A stretch of 64,000 bases of DNA from Clostridiales bacterium (GTDB lineage Bacteria; Bacillota; Clostridia; Lachnospirales; Lachnospiraceae), in contig JAJBTU010000024.1 in NCBI GenBank assembly GCA_020860715.1, forward strand, positions 30,822-94,821. The letters run 5' to 3'. The notes below the pieces were generated by a model, which ran no database searches, was not told the origin of the DNA, and saw only the letters and a list, made by a program, of their open reading frames with translations. Made by a program: the position numbers and the translations under genes. Shown here piece by piece: positions 42,063 to 50,865 of the stretch. Position 1 is the stretch's first letter; each line of letters opens with the position of its first letter.

Positions 42063-42091
42063 GAATATTTTTTCTCCGGCCGGATAGACTG
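42063..42091 (+). promoter_or_regulatory. Sigma-F-like promoter of yyaC
   Basis: GAATA (42063-42067), 14 bp, GGATAGACTG (42082-42091). The -10 fits GGnnAnAnTR fully; the -35 has one mismatch to GYATA. Spacing equals that at 10902-10930. Confidence 0.45.
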
Positions 42092-42168
42092 ATACTAACA
42101 GTAATTTCAGCGGTGACGTCCGCCGCCACAGACAGACGCCTCATGACGCATCGCGGAAAGGAATCAAC

Positions 42169-42873
42169 ATGTCAGTCCCGGGGTTTATCCTGACCGGCCC
42201 GCACAGCCGGCGGACATCGGATGCCTACGGCTCCCATCCGCTCAGTTCCGGTCAGCTTGCGCAGCTGCTGTCAGCCGCCGAGGCCTTCCGCGCAAATCCG
42301 GTCATTCTCTGCATCGGCACGGACCGCATTGTCGGAGACAGCCTGGGTCCGCTCACCGGCACCCTTCTGCAGAAACGCGCTGGAAACTCTCTTGCCGTCT
42401 ATGGCACTCTGGACTCTCCCGTGCATGCCTGCAATCTGGCAGAAACACTCGCGCAGATAAAAAAAGAGCATCCGGACAGCGCCATAATCGCTGTGGATGC
42501 TTCTCTTGGATCTCATTATAAAGTTGGCTCTGTGCTGGTTCGCCCCGGCAGTATCCGTCCCGGTCTGGGCGTCAGAAAAGACCTGCCGGCCGCGGGGGAC
42601 ATCTCCATCATCGGTATTGCCGGTGTTCAGAGCCGCCGGCCATACCTTGTACTGCAGACGGTGCGTCTGTCCGTGATCATGTCGATGGCGGAACAGATCT
42701 GTGACTGTATTCTTGGCACGATTCCCGGCGGACCCGGCACCTGCTGTCAGGCTGCGCCAAAACACCGTCTCTGCTCTACAGTTCCACCCGTCCCTCCAGC
42801 GCACGAAGAAGCGTCATCTCGTCTGTGTACTCCAGATCACCGCCGACAGGCACACCGCTCGCAATGCGGGTGA
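42169..42873 (+). CDS. yyaC: Spore protease YyaC (DUF1256)
   Basis: A 234-residue protein of the YyaC family, related to germination protease GPR and made in the forespore. It has [20 protein letters not shown] (45-64), VDASLG in the middle and the GIAG motif further on. AAGGAATCAAC precedes the ATG. The recognisable domain ends near residue 185; the last 45 residues ([19 protein letters not shown] and on) run antisense through the end of recR, overlapping it by 98 bp. That tail is probably not conserved. Confidence 0.88.
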   Translation: MSVPGFILTGPHSRRTSDAYGSHPLSSGQLAQLLSAAEAFRANPVILCIGTDRIVGDSLGPLTGTLLQKRAGNSLAVYGTLDSPVHACNLAETLAQIKKEHPDSAIIAVDASLGSHYKVGSVLVRPGSIRPGLGVRKDLPAAGDISIIGIAGVQSRRPYLVLQTVRLSVIMSMAEQICDCILGTIPGGPGTCCQAAPKHRLCSTVPPVPPAHEEASSRLCTPDHRRQAHRSQCG

Positions 42874-43372
42874 CTTTGATGCCGGTCGGCTTGATCAGCT
42901 TGCTGATATACATGGCGGTCGTCTCTCCCTCCAGGCTGGAATTTGTCGCGATGATGACCTCATTCACATCACCTTCGAGGCGCTTGATCAGCTCCTTCAG
43001 GCGAATATCGCCCGGCCCGATTCCGAGCATCGGGGAGATTGCGCCGTGCAGCACATGGTACACGCCCTCATATTTTCCGGTCTTCTCATACGCAGCCAGG
43101 TCTCTGGTCGTCTCGACCACCATGATCGTCTTTTTGTCACGCGCCGGATTGCTGCAGATCGGGCAGATTTCCTGGTCCGTCAGCGTGCAGCATTCTTTGC
43201 AGTAGCGAACATTTTCCCGTGCGTCCGTGATCGCGTCTGTCAGCTGCTTTACACGGTCTTCCGGCATATGGATCAGGTGAAAAGCCAGCCGCTGCGCGGA
43301 TTTGTTCCCGATCCCCGGCAGCGCGGAGAGCTGCTCGATCAGCTTCGACATTCGTTTTCCGTAGTAATCCAT
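42776..43372 (-). CDS. recR: Recombination protein RecR
   Basis: A 198-residue DNA repair protein of the RecFOR pathway that helps load RecA on gapped DNA. Helix-hairpin-helix [19 protein letters not shown] (about 15-33), a four-Cys zinc site ([16 protein letters not shown], 57-72) and a Toprim domain ([17 protein letters not shown]) are all present, at normal length. It overlaps the YbaB gene by one base (TGATG). In many Firmicutes dnaX precedes this pair; here it does not. Confidence 0.97.
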   Translation of the reverse strand: MDYYGKRMSKLIEQLSALPGIGNKSAQRLAFHLIHMPEDRVKQLTDAITDARENVRYCKECCTLTDQEICPICSNPARDKKTIMVVETTRDLAAYEKTGKYEGVYHVLHGAISPMLGIGPGDIRLKELIKRLEGDVNEVIIATNSSLEGETTAMYISKLIKPTGIKVTRIASGVPVGGDLEYTDEMTLLRALEGRVEL

Positions 43373-43722
43373 CAGAATCCGAATCCTCCAAGTCCTCCCA
43401 TGCCGCCTGTATACTTAGACATCATGGCAGCCGCCTCTTCCTCTACTTTGCGCAGTGCCTCATTGGTCGCCGCCACGATCAGATCCTGCAGCATCTCAAT
43501 GTCGTCAGGATCCACGACTTCCTCCGCGAGCGTCACTTTCTTTACCTCTCTTTTACCGGAAATGGTCACCTCGACCGCGCCTCCTCCGGCCGTCGCTGTA
43601 AATTCTTTCTCCTCAAGCGCCTGCTGATTCTCTTCCATCTGTCTCTGCATCTTCTGCGCCTGCTTCATCAGGTTGTTCATATTTCCGGGCATTCCGCCCT
43701 GAAAACCGCCTCGCTTTGCCAT
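43372..43722 (-). CDS. YbaB/EbfC family nucleoid-associated protein
   Basis: A 116-residue dimeric DNA-binding protein. The N-terminal segment [21 protein letters not shown] is followed by [14 protein letters not shown] and the conserved VNAAL-like stretch [14 protein letters not shown]. Its place directly before recR is conserved across bacteria. AGGAGAGC precedes the ATG. Confidence 0.95.
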   Translation of the reverse strand: MAKRGGFQGGMPGNMNNLMKQAQKMQRQMEENQQALEEKEFTATAGGGAVEVTISGKREVKKVTLAEEVVDPDDIEMLQDLIVAATNEALRKVEEEAAAMMSKYTGGMGGLGGFGF

Positions 43723-43882
43723 AATGCTCTCCTTTATCTGTTTAAAATTCAGTGCCGGAATATAAGTCCGGCCATAAAAGCCTGCCCGATTGTTACGCCC
43801 ATTCTACTACAAAAATCCATCTATTGCCACCGAAATTATCATTTTTATGCAGGGGATCCGGCCATGGCACTGCCTGTATTGT

Positions 43883-44665
43883 TCACTCCATATCCGCCGC
43901 ATACAGCGCCGCGCCCAGCGCTCCGCAGAGCTGCGCTTTTTCACTGATGATCAGCTTCGTGCCGAGACGCTCCTCGAGTGTCTTTACCAGACCCCGGTTC
44001 TGCGCCACGCCGCCTGTCATCATATAGGCTTCCTCGCCTCCGACGCGCTTCACGAGCGACGCCGTCTTTGCCGCGACCGCCTTATTCAGGCCATGAACGA
44101 TATCGTCCGGCTTTTTGTTCTGCGCGATCAGCGAGACGACCTCCGACTCTGCGAACACCGTGCACATGCTGGAAATCGTGATGTCCTCATCGTAGGATAA
44201 TCCGGCCTTTCCGATCTCGTCCAGCGACATTTCCATCGTCCGCGCCATCATCTCCAGAAAACGCCCGGTACCCGCCGCACACTTATCGTTCATGACAAAA
44301 TTCTTCACGGAGCCGTCCGAATCCAGCCGGATGACCTTGCTGTCCTGCCCGCCGATGTCGACGACTGTCCGCACCGAAGGATCCAGAAAATGCGCGCCTC
44401 TCGCGTGACAGGTGATCTCCGTAATGCTCTTATCCCCGACCTGAATTGCCGTGCGCCCGTACCCTGTGGTAACTACCGCGTCGATATCCTCCCGGTCCAG
44501 ATGCGCCTGTTCCAGTGCCTGCTCCAGTGCCCGTTCTGCGCCGATTGCAGCGCCTGCCCCGGTCGGCAGGATGATGCCGGCCACGATTTCTTTTTCCTTA
44601 TTTAAAATCACCACGTCCGTACTCGTCGATCCGCTGTCGATTCCCGCAAAATATCCTTTTCCCAT
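43883..44665 (-). CDS. 2-hydroxyacyl-CoA dehydratase activator (HgdC-like)
   Basis: A 260-residue ASKHA-fold ATPase that drives an electron from ferredoxin into the dehydratase with ATP hydrolysis. IDSGSTSTDVVIL (phosphate 1), VVDIGGQDSKVI (phosphate 2) and TGGVAQNRGL (adenosine) are clear. The bridging [4Fe-4S] cluster of the homodimer is ligated by Cys in MNDKCAAGTGRFLE and SSMCTVFAESEV. It is last in an operon after two dehydratase-like subunits and is oxygen-sensitive by nature, supporting a strict anaerobe. Confidence 0.92.
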   Translation of the reverse strand: MGKGYFAGIDSGSTSTDVVILNKEKEIVAGIILPTGAGAAIGAERALEQALEQAHLDREDIDAVVTTGYGRTAIQVGDKSITEITCHARGAHFLDPSVRTVVDIGGQDSKVIRLDSDGSVKNFVMNDKCAAGTGRFLEMMARTMEMSLDEIGKAGLSYDEDITISSMCTVFAESEVVSLIAQNKKPDDIVHGLNKAVAAKTASLVKRVGGEEAYMMTGGVAQNRGLVKTLEERLGTKLIISEKAQLCGALGAALYAADME

Positions 44666-44720
44666 ATGCGCTTCCTTTCCCTGCCGTTCCGGCGTGATGC
44701 CGCCCTCACCTGCTTTTTCA

Positions 44721-45704
44721 TCATTCCCGGATCCGCCGGAATTGCCTGATATCGTACCCCCCGGAATTCAGTTCCAGACTTTCCGCGAACGCTTCCAGCC
44801 TCGTCAGCAGCTGCCCGCTGCTCTGCACGGTATAATCCGACTCGATTTTCAGAATCGGCACATCCGTGTGTGATTTGATGTCCGCGTATTCAAAGCTGTA
44901 AAAATCACAGAATTTTACAGTATGATAAATGATGCCTTTTAACGACGGATCCTGATACAGCTGTTTGCGTCCGGCCGTATCCAGCATCCGCATGCAGGGA
45001 AGCTGCCCTAAGAGTTCGCCCGCGTACCAGTCCATAAGTGCGTCGAAATCAAAATCCGTTTCGCTGTCATGTGTCTGTACCTTCTGAGAACCGGTACCCT
45101 GCCTCTCTGCTTCCGGATACGTCCATGTCACAGACCGGTTATTCACGCAGGTCTCATTTACGACCGGAAGCGGCATACTCTTTTGGGTCATCTCATACAG
45201 CTCGTCTCCCATACGCGCGCCAAGCACCGCCAGATGCGTCACCTGCGTGCGCTCTTTCGGGCAAAACGCGCTGCGAAAGGCGCTGTAATCAAACTTGCGC
45301 CCTTTGTATTCGCCGTATTTCTGCGCCAGATCCTTCAGCTGAGCCGCGACCCGCCCGCGGCTGCAGACAGAATCAGACAGGGATGCGTCCGCATTTCTTT
45401 CAGGAAATGCGGACCTTGTATGCAGCATATCCAGCATATACAGGAAATCCAGCTGTCCGCTGTCCTCCAACAGATCATATACGCTGCGGATCGTATCGCA
45501 GCAGTTCACCAGCACCAGTTCCTTTACCTGCCCGGCAAGCACTGCTTCCAGCACGGATTTGCCGAAGCCGCAGATATTCGGATGCGCGATCTGGTCCGCG
45601 TAATCAAAGCCTTCCGGCATCATATTCAGATTTTCACATTCGCCGCCAAAAGCTGTCAAAAGCTCCAGCGGTGTATATTTACAGACATAATACGTTTTTT
45701 CCAA
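44721..45704 (-). CDS. 2-hydroxyacyl-CoA dehydratase family subunit (D component)
   Basis: About 327 residues from the TTG at 45704, which has GGAAGGGA six bases upstream; longer ATG starts at 45737 or 45866 lack ribosome sites. YYVCKYTPLELLTAFGGE opens the domain, NICGFGKSVLEAVLAG and NCCDTIRSVYD provide cluster Cys residues, and the C-terminal domain follows. It should pair with the subunit encoded upstream. In known systems the pair eliminates water from 2-hydroxyacyl-CoA esters derived from amino acids, but related proteins in this superfamily also reduce benzoyl-CoA or act in unknown pathways, so the substrate is open. Confidence 0.82.
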   Translation of the reverse strand: MEKTYYVCKYTPLELLTAFGGECENLNMMPEGFDYADQIAHPNICGFGKSVLEAVLAGQVKELVLVNCCDTIRSVYDLLEDSGQLDFLYMLDMLHTRSAFPERNADASLSDSVCSRGRVAAQLKDLAQKYGEYKGRKFDYSAFRSAFCPKERTQVTHLAVLGARMGDELYEMTQKSMPLPVVNETCVNNRSVTWTYPEAERQGTGSQKVQTHDSETDFDFDALMDWYAGELLGQLPCMRMLDTAGRKQLYQDPSLKGIIYHTVKFCDFYSFEYADIKSHTDVPILKIESDYTVQSSGQLLTRLEAFAESLELNSGGYDIRQFRRIRE

Positions 45705-45862
45705 GTTCGATTCCCTTCCTGCCTTCGTTTCTCTCATTCTATGAATCGTTCTGTCTGCGGCATATTCCGCGTGCAGATCCCTGATTTTGCTCCCGGCGTT
45801 TCCGGGGTCCGAAGCAGATTCACGGCTCTGCGCTGCCTGCCTTCTTCCGGATCCGCGGAGTT

Positions 45863-47194
45863 TCACATCTCTGCGTCACCTGCATTCAGCATTTCCAGAA
45901 AGGCGCCCAGCCGCGTGGATGTCTGTCCCTCGCCGCCATGGCTCCGGTCGCAGCCATCGCCGTCCAGGATCAGGGTCGGGATCCCGGCCTCCTCAAATCG
46001 CTTCTTCGCCAGCTGTGAGCCGCCGAGCGTGTGCTTGCAGCCCCAGTGGTTGAACCAGATGACGCCGTCCGCCTTTGTCTCTTTCGCATGGCGGATGCCC
46101 GCGTCAATCCGCCGGCTGATGCTTCCGTTCAGCGAATTAAAAAGCAGCCGCATCGCCATGTCCTCATACGGGTCATCGGAATGCGCTTCCAGATTCGCGA
46201 CCTGCGCCAGCTCACAGCCGACAATCTGTGCATTTTCATTCAGCCGGAACACATCCTTCACGGCATTTGACCAGAACGGAATGATATGCATCCAGTAAAT
46301 ACGCTTTCCGCGCGCCGGGCCTGCCTTTTCCAGACTGGCCAGCAGCTTCTCCGTATAGGCCTCTTCCTCTTTCGTCCCCAGCAGAATGTTATTGGTCATG
46401 CCGTTGTACAGCGGCGTAACCAGATCAGCCGGAATGTATTTATCCACGCGTTCTTTCTGAAAACGGTCATAATTCGCAAGCGTCCTCCTGCTCCTCGCCA
46501 GGCGCTCCCGCAGGCTGTCCTCACGGATCTTTTTCCCGGTATGCTCCTCCAGAAAAGCGGCCAGCTCACGCAGCTGCCCCGCCACGTATGCCACGTTGGC
46601 ATCTTCCGGCGAAACCTGCTCCCCCGCTTCTCCCGAAGCCGGAGCCGCGGGTATCTGCCTGGTCCGGCAGGCGGGAATATCGATCGCAAAGCACGGCACT
46701 CCGTACAGTTCCGCCAGTTCCCGGAACGTCAGCAGGTTCGCGTCGCACGCAAGCGTTGTGTATACAATACAGCGCGGCGCGGGCAAAAGTCCCTTTTTAG
46801 CTGCTCCGATAAAGGTCTTATGGTAGCTGCAGAGTGTCTCCGAAATCCCGCAGTCTTCTGCCGTCTGCAAAAACGCCCGCTCCGCTTTCGACGCGGAAAG
46901 ATAACAGGAAAAACTCTCCACGTTGTATGGAGAAAGCCCCACCTCCTGCATCAGTTCACACGGGGTAAACACACTGACCAGAACACTCTGGTCCGGGTTT
47001 TTCAGCGGCCGCAGCATCGTATCCATCATCAGCCGTGCCAGATACTGATCTGCCGGAAGAAGTTCCTTATCCGGCGCAGCCCGGAACTTCAGATTCTGAG
47101 CCTGCCAGCCTGTCCTTAAAAGGACCCGTGCTTTCGCCGGGTCTGTATCACTTAATTTTTCCACATAATGACCAAATGTCTCTATAACCTGCAA
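45863..47194 (-). CDS. 2-hydroxyacyl-CoA dehydratase family subunit (large)
   Basis: A 443-residue protein. FTPCELMQEVGLSPYNVE carries the first conserved Cys, CIVYTTLACDANLLTF a second, and WFNHWGCKHTLGGSQL the third, as expected for a [4Fe-4S] dehydratase subunit. No CoA transferase, dehydrogenase or acyl-CoA dehydrogenase is nearby, so the trio may not belong to a simple amino-acid fermentation pathway; free-standing activator plus two-subunit sets of unknown role are common in Lachnospiraceae. A 160-bp gap separates it from the next subunit when the TTG start is used. Confidence 0.82.
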   Translation of the reverse strand: MQVIETFGHYVEKLSDTDPAKARVLLRTGWQAQNLKFRAAPDKELLPADQYLARLMMDTMLRPLKNPDQSVLVSVFTPCELMQEVGLSPYNVESFSCYLSASKAERAFLQTAEDCGISETLCSYHKTFIGAAKKGLLPAPRCIVYTTLACDANLLTFRELAELYGVPCFAIDIPACRTRQIPAAPASGEAGEQVSPEDANVAYVAGQLRELAAFLEEHTGKKIREDSLRERLARSRRTLANYDRFQKERVDKYIPADLVTPLYNGMTNNILLGTKEEEAYTEKLLASLEKAGPARGKRIYWMHIIPFWSNAVKDVFRLNENAQIVGCELAQVANLEAHSDDPYEDMAMRLLFNSLNGSISRRIDAGIRHAKETKADGVIWFNHWGCKHTLGGSQLAKKRFEEAGIPTLILDGDGCDRSHGGEGQTSTRLGAFLEMLNAGDAEM

Positions 47195-47262
47195 ATTTTT
47201 CTTCCTTCCGTCACAATCTCAGAATGTCCCTCCGCTATACAGGAGCTCCGGAACAACCCCTG

Positions 47263-47688
47263 TCAAATCACATATGAATCCGCTTTTGCCATCTGCCATT
47301 CCAGCAGATCTTCCAGGGTCACATTGTCTACAACATTGTTGATCGCACTGTTCAGGCGATCCCAGAGGATAGAAGTCGCACTGTCTGCCTCGCCGTCAGA
47401 GCCGTCCTCGGCGTACTCCACCGGGGACAGACTGCCCTCCGTGAGCCGCAGAATCATGCCGGCGGTATATTCGGATGGACGGTTCGCCAGCACATAACCG
47501 CCCTGCGGGCCGCGGATGCTGCGGACATAGCCGGCCTTGTTCAGAATGGCTATGATCTGCTCCAGATATTTTTCCGAAATGTTCTGCCTGCGGGCCGCAT
47601 CTTTTAAACGAATCGGTTCGCCCGAATCGTTGATTGCCAGATCCAGCATCAGGCGAAGCGCATACCTTCCTTTTGTTGAAATCCTCAT
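47263..47688 (-). CDS. Rrf2 family regulator (CymR-like)
   Basis: A 141-residue winged-helix regulator. MRISTKGRYALRLMLDLAI, KDAARRQNISEKYLEQII and VRSIRGPQGGYVLA are the Rrf2 signature. It has no cysteines, so it cannot hold an iron-sulfur cluster like IscR; this fits CymR, which senses O-acetylserine through the CysK complex in other Firmicutes. It is in an operon with cysK, and a palindrome overlaps the promoter upstream. AGAAGGGG precedes the ATG at 47688. Confidence 0.88.
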   Translation of the reverse strand: MRISTKGRYALRLMLDLAINDSGEPIRLKDAARRQNISEKYLEQIIAILNKAGYVRSIRGPQGGYVLANRPSEYTAGMILRLTEGSLSPVEYAEDGSDGEADSATSILWDRLNSAINNVVDNVTLEDLLEWQMAKADSYVI

Positions 47689-47739
47689 GTTTCCCCTTCT
47701 TTTCTCTGCCGTCATCCTGCCATCACAATCGCCGGCGCC

Positions 47740-48675
47740 TTATTTCCCGGCATACAGCGGTGTCGAGTAATAGCGGTCCCCGCTGTCCGGCAAAAATACT
47801 ACGATGGTCCTGCCCTGATTTTCCGGACGTTTTGCCAGCAGTACCGCCGCCTGCAGCGCTGCCCCGGAGGAAATGCCGGTCAGGATCCCTTCTGATTTTC
47901 CGAGTGCCTTTGCCATCTCAAACGCGTCTTCGTTGTCAATCGGGATTATCTCGTCATAAATATCCGTATTCAAAGTCCCGGGAACAAATCCCGCTCCAAT
48001 CCCCTGAATCTTGTGCGCGCCGGGCCTTCCGCCGGAAAGCACAGCGGAAGTCGCGGGCTCCACCGCCACAATCTTTACTTCCGGCTTCCGGGATTTCAGA
48101 TATTCTCCGACACCGGTGATCGTACCTCCGGTACCGACGCCTGCCACAAAAATATCCACCTGGCCGTCCGTGTCCTGCCAGATCTCCGGGCCGGTCGAAC
48201 GCAGATGCTCCGCCGGGTTCGCCGGATTTTCAAACTGTCCCGGTATAAAGCTGCCCTCAATCTCCTGTGCAAGCTGCGCCGCCTTCTCAATCGCGCCCTT
48301 CATACCTTTCAGGCCATCCGTCAGCACCACCTCAGCTCCGTATGCTTTTAAGATGTTCCGGCGCTCCACACTCATGGTCTCCGGCATGGTAAGGATCACC
48401 CGATAGCCTTTCGACGCCGCGATCGCAGCAAGACCGATCCCGGTGTTCCCGGACGTCGGTTCGATAATCGTACTTCCCTCCCGAAGCAGGCCCTTCTGCT
48501 CCGCATCTTCAATCATGGATTTCGCAATCCGGTCTTTTGCGCTGCCCGCCGGATTCAAATACTCCAGCTTCGCCAGCAATGTGACGTCCAGCTCATTTTC
48601 TTTTGTAAAACGCTTCAGGTTCAAAAGCGGCGTACCGCCGATCAAATCCGTAATACTGTCATAAATTTTACTCAT
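47740..48675 (-). CDS. cysK: Cysteine synthase (O-acetylserine sulfhydrylase)
   Basis: A 311-residue PLP enzyme making cysteine from O-acetylserine and sulfide. Lys-47 in [11 protein letters not shown] binds [13 protein letters not shown] binds the substrate carboxylate; [10 protein letters not shown] binds the PLP phosphate; ISSGAAL follows. Cysteine synthase length and motifs are standard, with no CBS domains. ATG at 48675 chosen for GGGGA spacing. Confidence 0.95.
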   Translation of the reverse strand: MSKIYDSITDLIGGTPLLNLKRFTKENELDVTLLAKLEYLNPAGSAKDRIAKSMIEDAEQKGLLREGSTIIEPTSGNTGIGLAAIAASKGYRVILTMPETMSVERRNILKAYGAEVVLTDGLKGMKGAIEKAAQLAQEIEGSFIPGQFENPANPAEHLRSTGPEIWQDTDGQVDIFVAGVGTGGTITGVGEYLKSRKPEVKIVAVEPATSAVLSGGRPGAHKIQGIGAGFVPGTLNTDIYDEIIPIDNEDAFEMAKALGKSEGILTGISSGAALQAAVLLAKRPENQGRTIVVFLPDSGDRYYSTPLYAGK

Positions 48676-48708
48676 CATTTCATTCCCCACTTATTCACTA
48701 GGATAACC

Positions 48709-48748
48709 AGTCTATTGATAGACTACATCGCAGACCCGTATTTGTCAA
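48709..48748 (-). promoter_or_regulatory. cysK promoter with palindromic operator
   Basis: On the minus strand TTGACA (48748-48743), 17 bp, TAGTCT (48725-48720). A perfect palindrome AGTCTAT, 2 bp, ATAGACT (48709-48724) covers the -10 and start site. Rrf2 proteins bind such dyads, so the co-transcribed regulator probably controls cysK and itself. Confidence 0.72.
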
Positions 48749-48766
48749 CCACTTTTTGCGCAAAGC

Positions 48767-48856
48767 AAAAACCCGGGCCAAAGTCCCGGGCTGCCTGTTT
48801 TAAGGCATATTTTTAGCCATAAGGTATCCTCCGACGGCGGCGGCAATCCTTATGGC
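48767..48856 (-). terminator. Terminator of the MacAB-like operon
   Basis: Reading on the minus strand after the ATPase stop: first a palindrome GCCATAAGG with CCTTATGGC (48816-48856, 23-nt loop), then CCCGGG/CCCGGG (48772-48790) followed by TTTTTGC. The second is the likely terminator and shields cysK. Confidence 0.7.
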
Positions 48857-48866
48857 ATATTTAGCA

Positions 48867-49538
48867 TTACTCATGCAGTTCGCCGTCAATAATCCGCACA
48901 ATGCGCTTTGCGTTCTCCGCGACGCCTAAGTCATGCGTGATCATCACAATAGTGTTGCCCATCTCGTTCAGGCGGCGGAACAGCTTCAGCACTTCTTTTC
49001 CGCTGGCCTGGTCAAGAGCGCCGGTCGGCTCATCAGCCAGCAGAATGGCCGGTTCCCCGACCAGTGCGCGCGCAATCGCCACACGCTGCTGCTGTCCGCC
49101 GGAAAGTTCGCGCGGTTTGTGGTGCACACGATCCTGCAGGCCCAGCATGTTAATAATATCCTCGCTCTCTTCCTCCGCCTCGTCCAGCGTCATGCCGCGC
49201 ATCAAAAGAGGCATGACGATATTCTGTACTACGTTGTAGGTCGGGATCAGATGGTATTTCTGAAAAATAAATCCGATCTTTTCATTCCGGATCTGCGTCA
49301 GCTGTTTTTCCTTCGCATTGTGTACCTCAATCCCATCAAGAATGTATGTGCCGCCGTCCGCGCGGTCCATGCAGCCGATGATGTTCATCAATGTACTTTT
49401 CCCGGAGCCGGACGGTCCCAGGATCGCCAGAAATTCTCCCGCCTCCACATTCAGGGAAATCCCTTTCAACGCCTGCAGCTGGGAACTGCCAATCTGATAA
49501 AATTTATCAATATCCCGCATTTCTATAATATGATCCAT
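48867..49538 (-). CDS. MacB-type ABC transporter ATP-binding protein
   Basis: A 223-residue ATPase of the LolD/MacB type. Walker A is GPSGSGKST, signature [15 protein letters not shown], Walker B ILLADEPTGALD, with a switch His in MITHDLG. It energises the MacB-like permease encoded earlier in the operon. In this family ATP drives mechanical force across the membrane rather than substrate passage. Confidence 0.93.
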   Translation of the reverse strand: MDHIIEMRDIDKFYQIGSSQLQALKGISLNVEAGEFLAILGPSGSGKSTLMNIIGCMDRADGGTYILDGIEVHNAKEKQLTQIRNEKIGFIFQKYHLIPTYNVVQNIVMPLLMRGMTLDEAEEESEDIINMLGLQDRVHHKPRELSGGQQQRVAIARALVGEPAILLADEPTGALDQASGKEVLKLFRRLNEMGNTIVMITHDLGVAENAKRIVRIIDGELHE

Positions 49539-49675
49539 GGTTCTGCCTCGCAGTCTCCCTGTTTTACGATTTCTTTCTTCTTCGTTCCGCCGGCGGCGTC
49601 ATCCGGCTGTTCTGCCCCCTGCGGATGCCAAATACGCCAAACCCCCGCGTTCCTGCTAAATTCAGATGATTATGA

Positions 49676-50845
49676 TTACTCCGTGCTTACGATCCAGATC
49701 GTTGTGATCACTTCATTTCCGTCCGCATCCGTCTCAAACAGCACTTCCAGCTCATCCCCCGCCTCAAGAATGGAGAACGTTTTCTCCTTTCCGGTGGAAG
49801 TATAGACCGTCACCCCTACCGGAAGATACACGGTCGTCGTCTCCTGCGTGGTTTCCCCGACAAGTTCGGAAAGATCTGTATCGCCGCTCACAACATCCGC
49901 AATGTCGCTCATGTCCACATCGCCGTCTGCAAACGCCTCCGCCACACTGCTCATATCCACATCGCCGCTGCCAAATGCTTCCGCAATGCTGTCCACGTCT
50001 ATGTCGCTGTCTGCAAACGCTTCCGCCACATCGCTCATATCAAAGTCGCCCATATCCATGCCGCCCATCCGGCCGCCGCCCGACATCCCGCCGCGCCCGG
50101 AAGACGCTTCCGCAGAAGACGCCGTATTGTCTGCTGATTCCGTGGAATTTTCCGTTTCCGATTCTTCTTCATTTTCCGCACTGTCGGATGCCGTCTCAGA
50201 GTCGCCCATATCCGGCATGTTTCCGGAATCAAAATCTCCCATGTCCGGCATATTTTCAGAATCAAGATCACCCATGTCCGGCATATTTTCAGAATCAGAG
50301 TCTCCCATGTCCGGCATATTTCCGGAGCCAAAATTGCCGTCCGGCTGCGCATCCGGCTCAGACGAGGGTTCCGTCTCACTCTCCATCCCCGCATCCGGCT
50401 CAGACGAAGGCTCCATCTCGCTCTCCGCACCGGCTTCCGCTTCTGTACCGGTCTCCTCCTCCGTTTCTTCTCCGGATTCCGGTTCCGACTCCGTTTCCGC
50501 TTCCGTCACAGCCTCTTCTGACACAGCAGAACCGCTCTCCGGCTCTGCATCCGGCTCAGACGAGAATTCGGATTCCGGCTCTTCTTCTGCTTCCTCCTCA
50601 GTCTCCTCAATATAGGTCAGTTCATTGCCCGTGATTGAAACGACCTGGATCGTCGCCTTCCGCTGTCCCTCGGCCAGCTCCGTCTCGGTCTCCTCACTCG
50701 TAAACCCCAGCTTTTCACTCACAGTTCCCACCGCGCTGCCGACCGCCTCCTGTGCGGATCCGGCTACCTCGCTCACGCTTTCGCAGCCTGTCAGTGAAAG
50801 GGTTAATGCCGCTGTCAGCAAAAGATACATCGATTTTCTTTTCAT
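49676..50845 (-). CDS. Acidic lipoprotein with NMPDMGD and AEAFA repeats
   Basis: A 389-residue lipoprotein: signal peptide with lipobox LTGC (Cys at about 18), then a Glu/Ser/Pro-rich acidic stretch. Four copies of NMPDMGD spaced by 10-12 residues follow, then four 14-residue repeats: MSDVAEAFADSDID, VDSIAEAFGSGDVD, MSSVAEAFADGDVD, MSDIADVVSGDTD. A small beta domain (VYLPVGVTVYTSTGKEKTF) ends the protein. Related 14-residue units occur in the permease encoded 20 bp upstream. The ATG at 50845 has AGAGGAAAA. Located outside the membrane, it is probably an accessory of the transporter; no family name applies. Confidence 0.8.
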   Translation of the reverse strand: MKRKSMYLLLTAALTLSLTGCESVSEVAGSAQEAVGSAVGTVSEKLGFTSEETETELAEGQRKATIQVVSITGNELTYIEETEEEAEEEPESEFSSEPDAEPESGSAVSEEAVTEAETESEPESGEETEEETGTEAEAGAESEMEPSSEPDAGMESETEPSSEPDAQPDGNFGSGNMPDMGDSDSENMPDMGDLDSENMPDMGDFDSGNMPDMGDSETASDSAENEEESETENSTESADNTASSAEASSGRGGMSGGGRMGGMDMGDFDMSDVAEAFADSDIDVDSIAEAFGSGDVDMSSVAEAFADGDVDMSDIADVVSGDTDLSELVGETTQETTTVYLPVGVTVYTSTGKEKTFSILEAGDELEVLFETDADGNEVITTIWIVSTE

Positions 50846-50865
50846 AGTTTTCCTCTTTTCCCCGC

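Noticed and set aside
49848..50615. Long plus-strand frames rich in Ser/Pro opposite the lipoprotein gene.
   Set aside because: They are reverse reads of acidic repeats on the other strand, without start signals.
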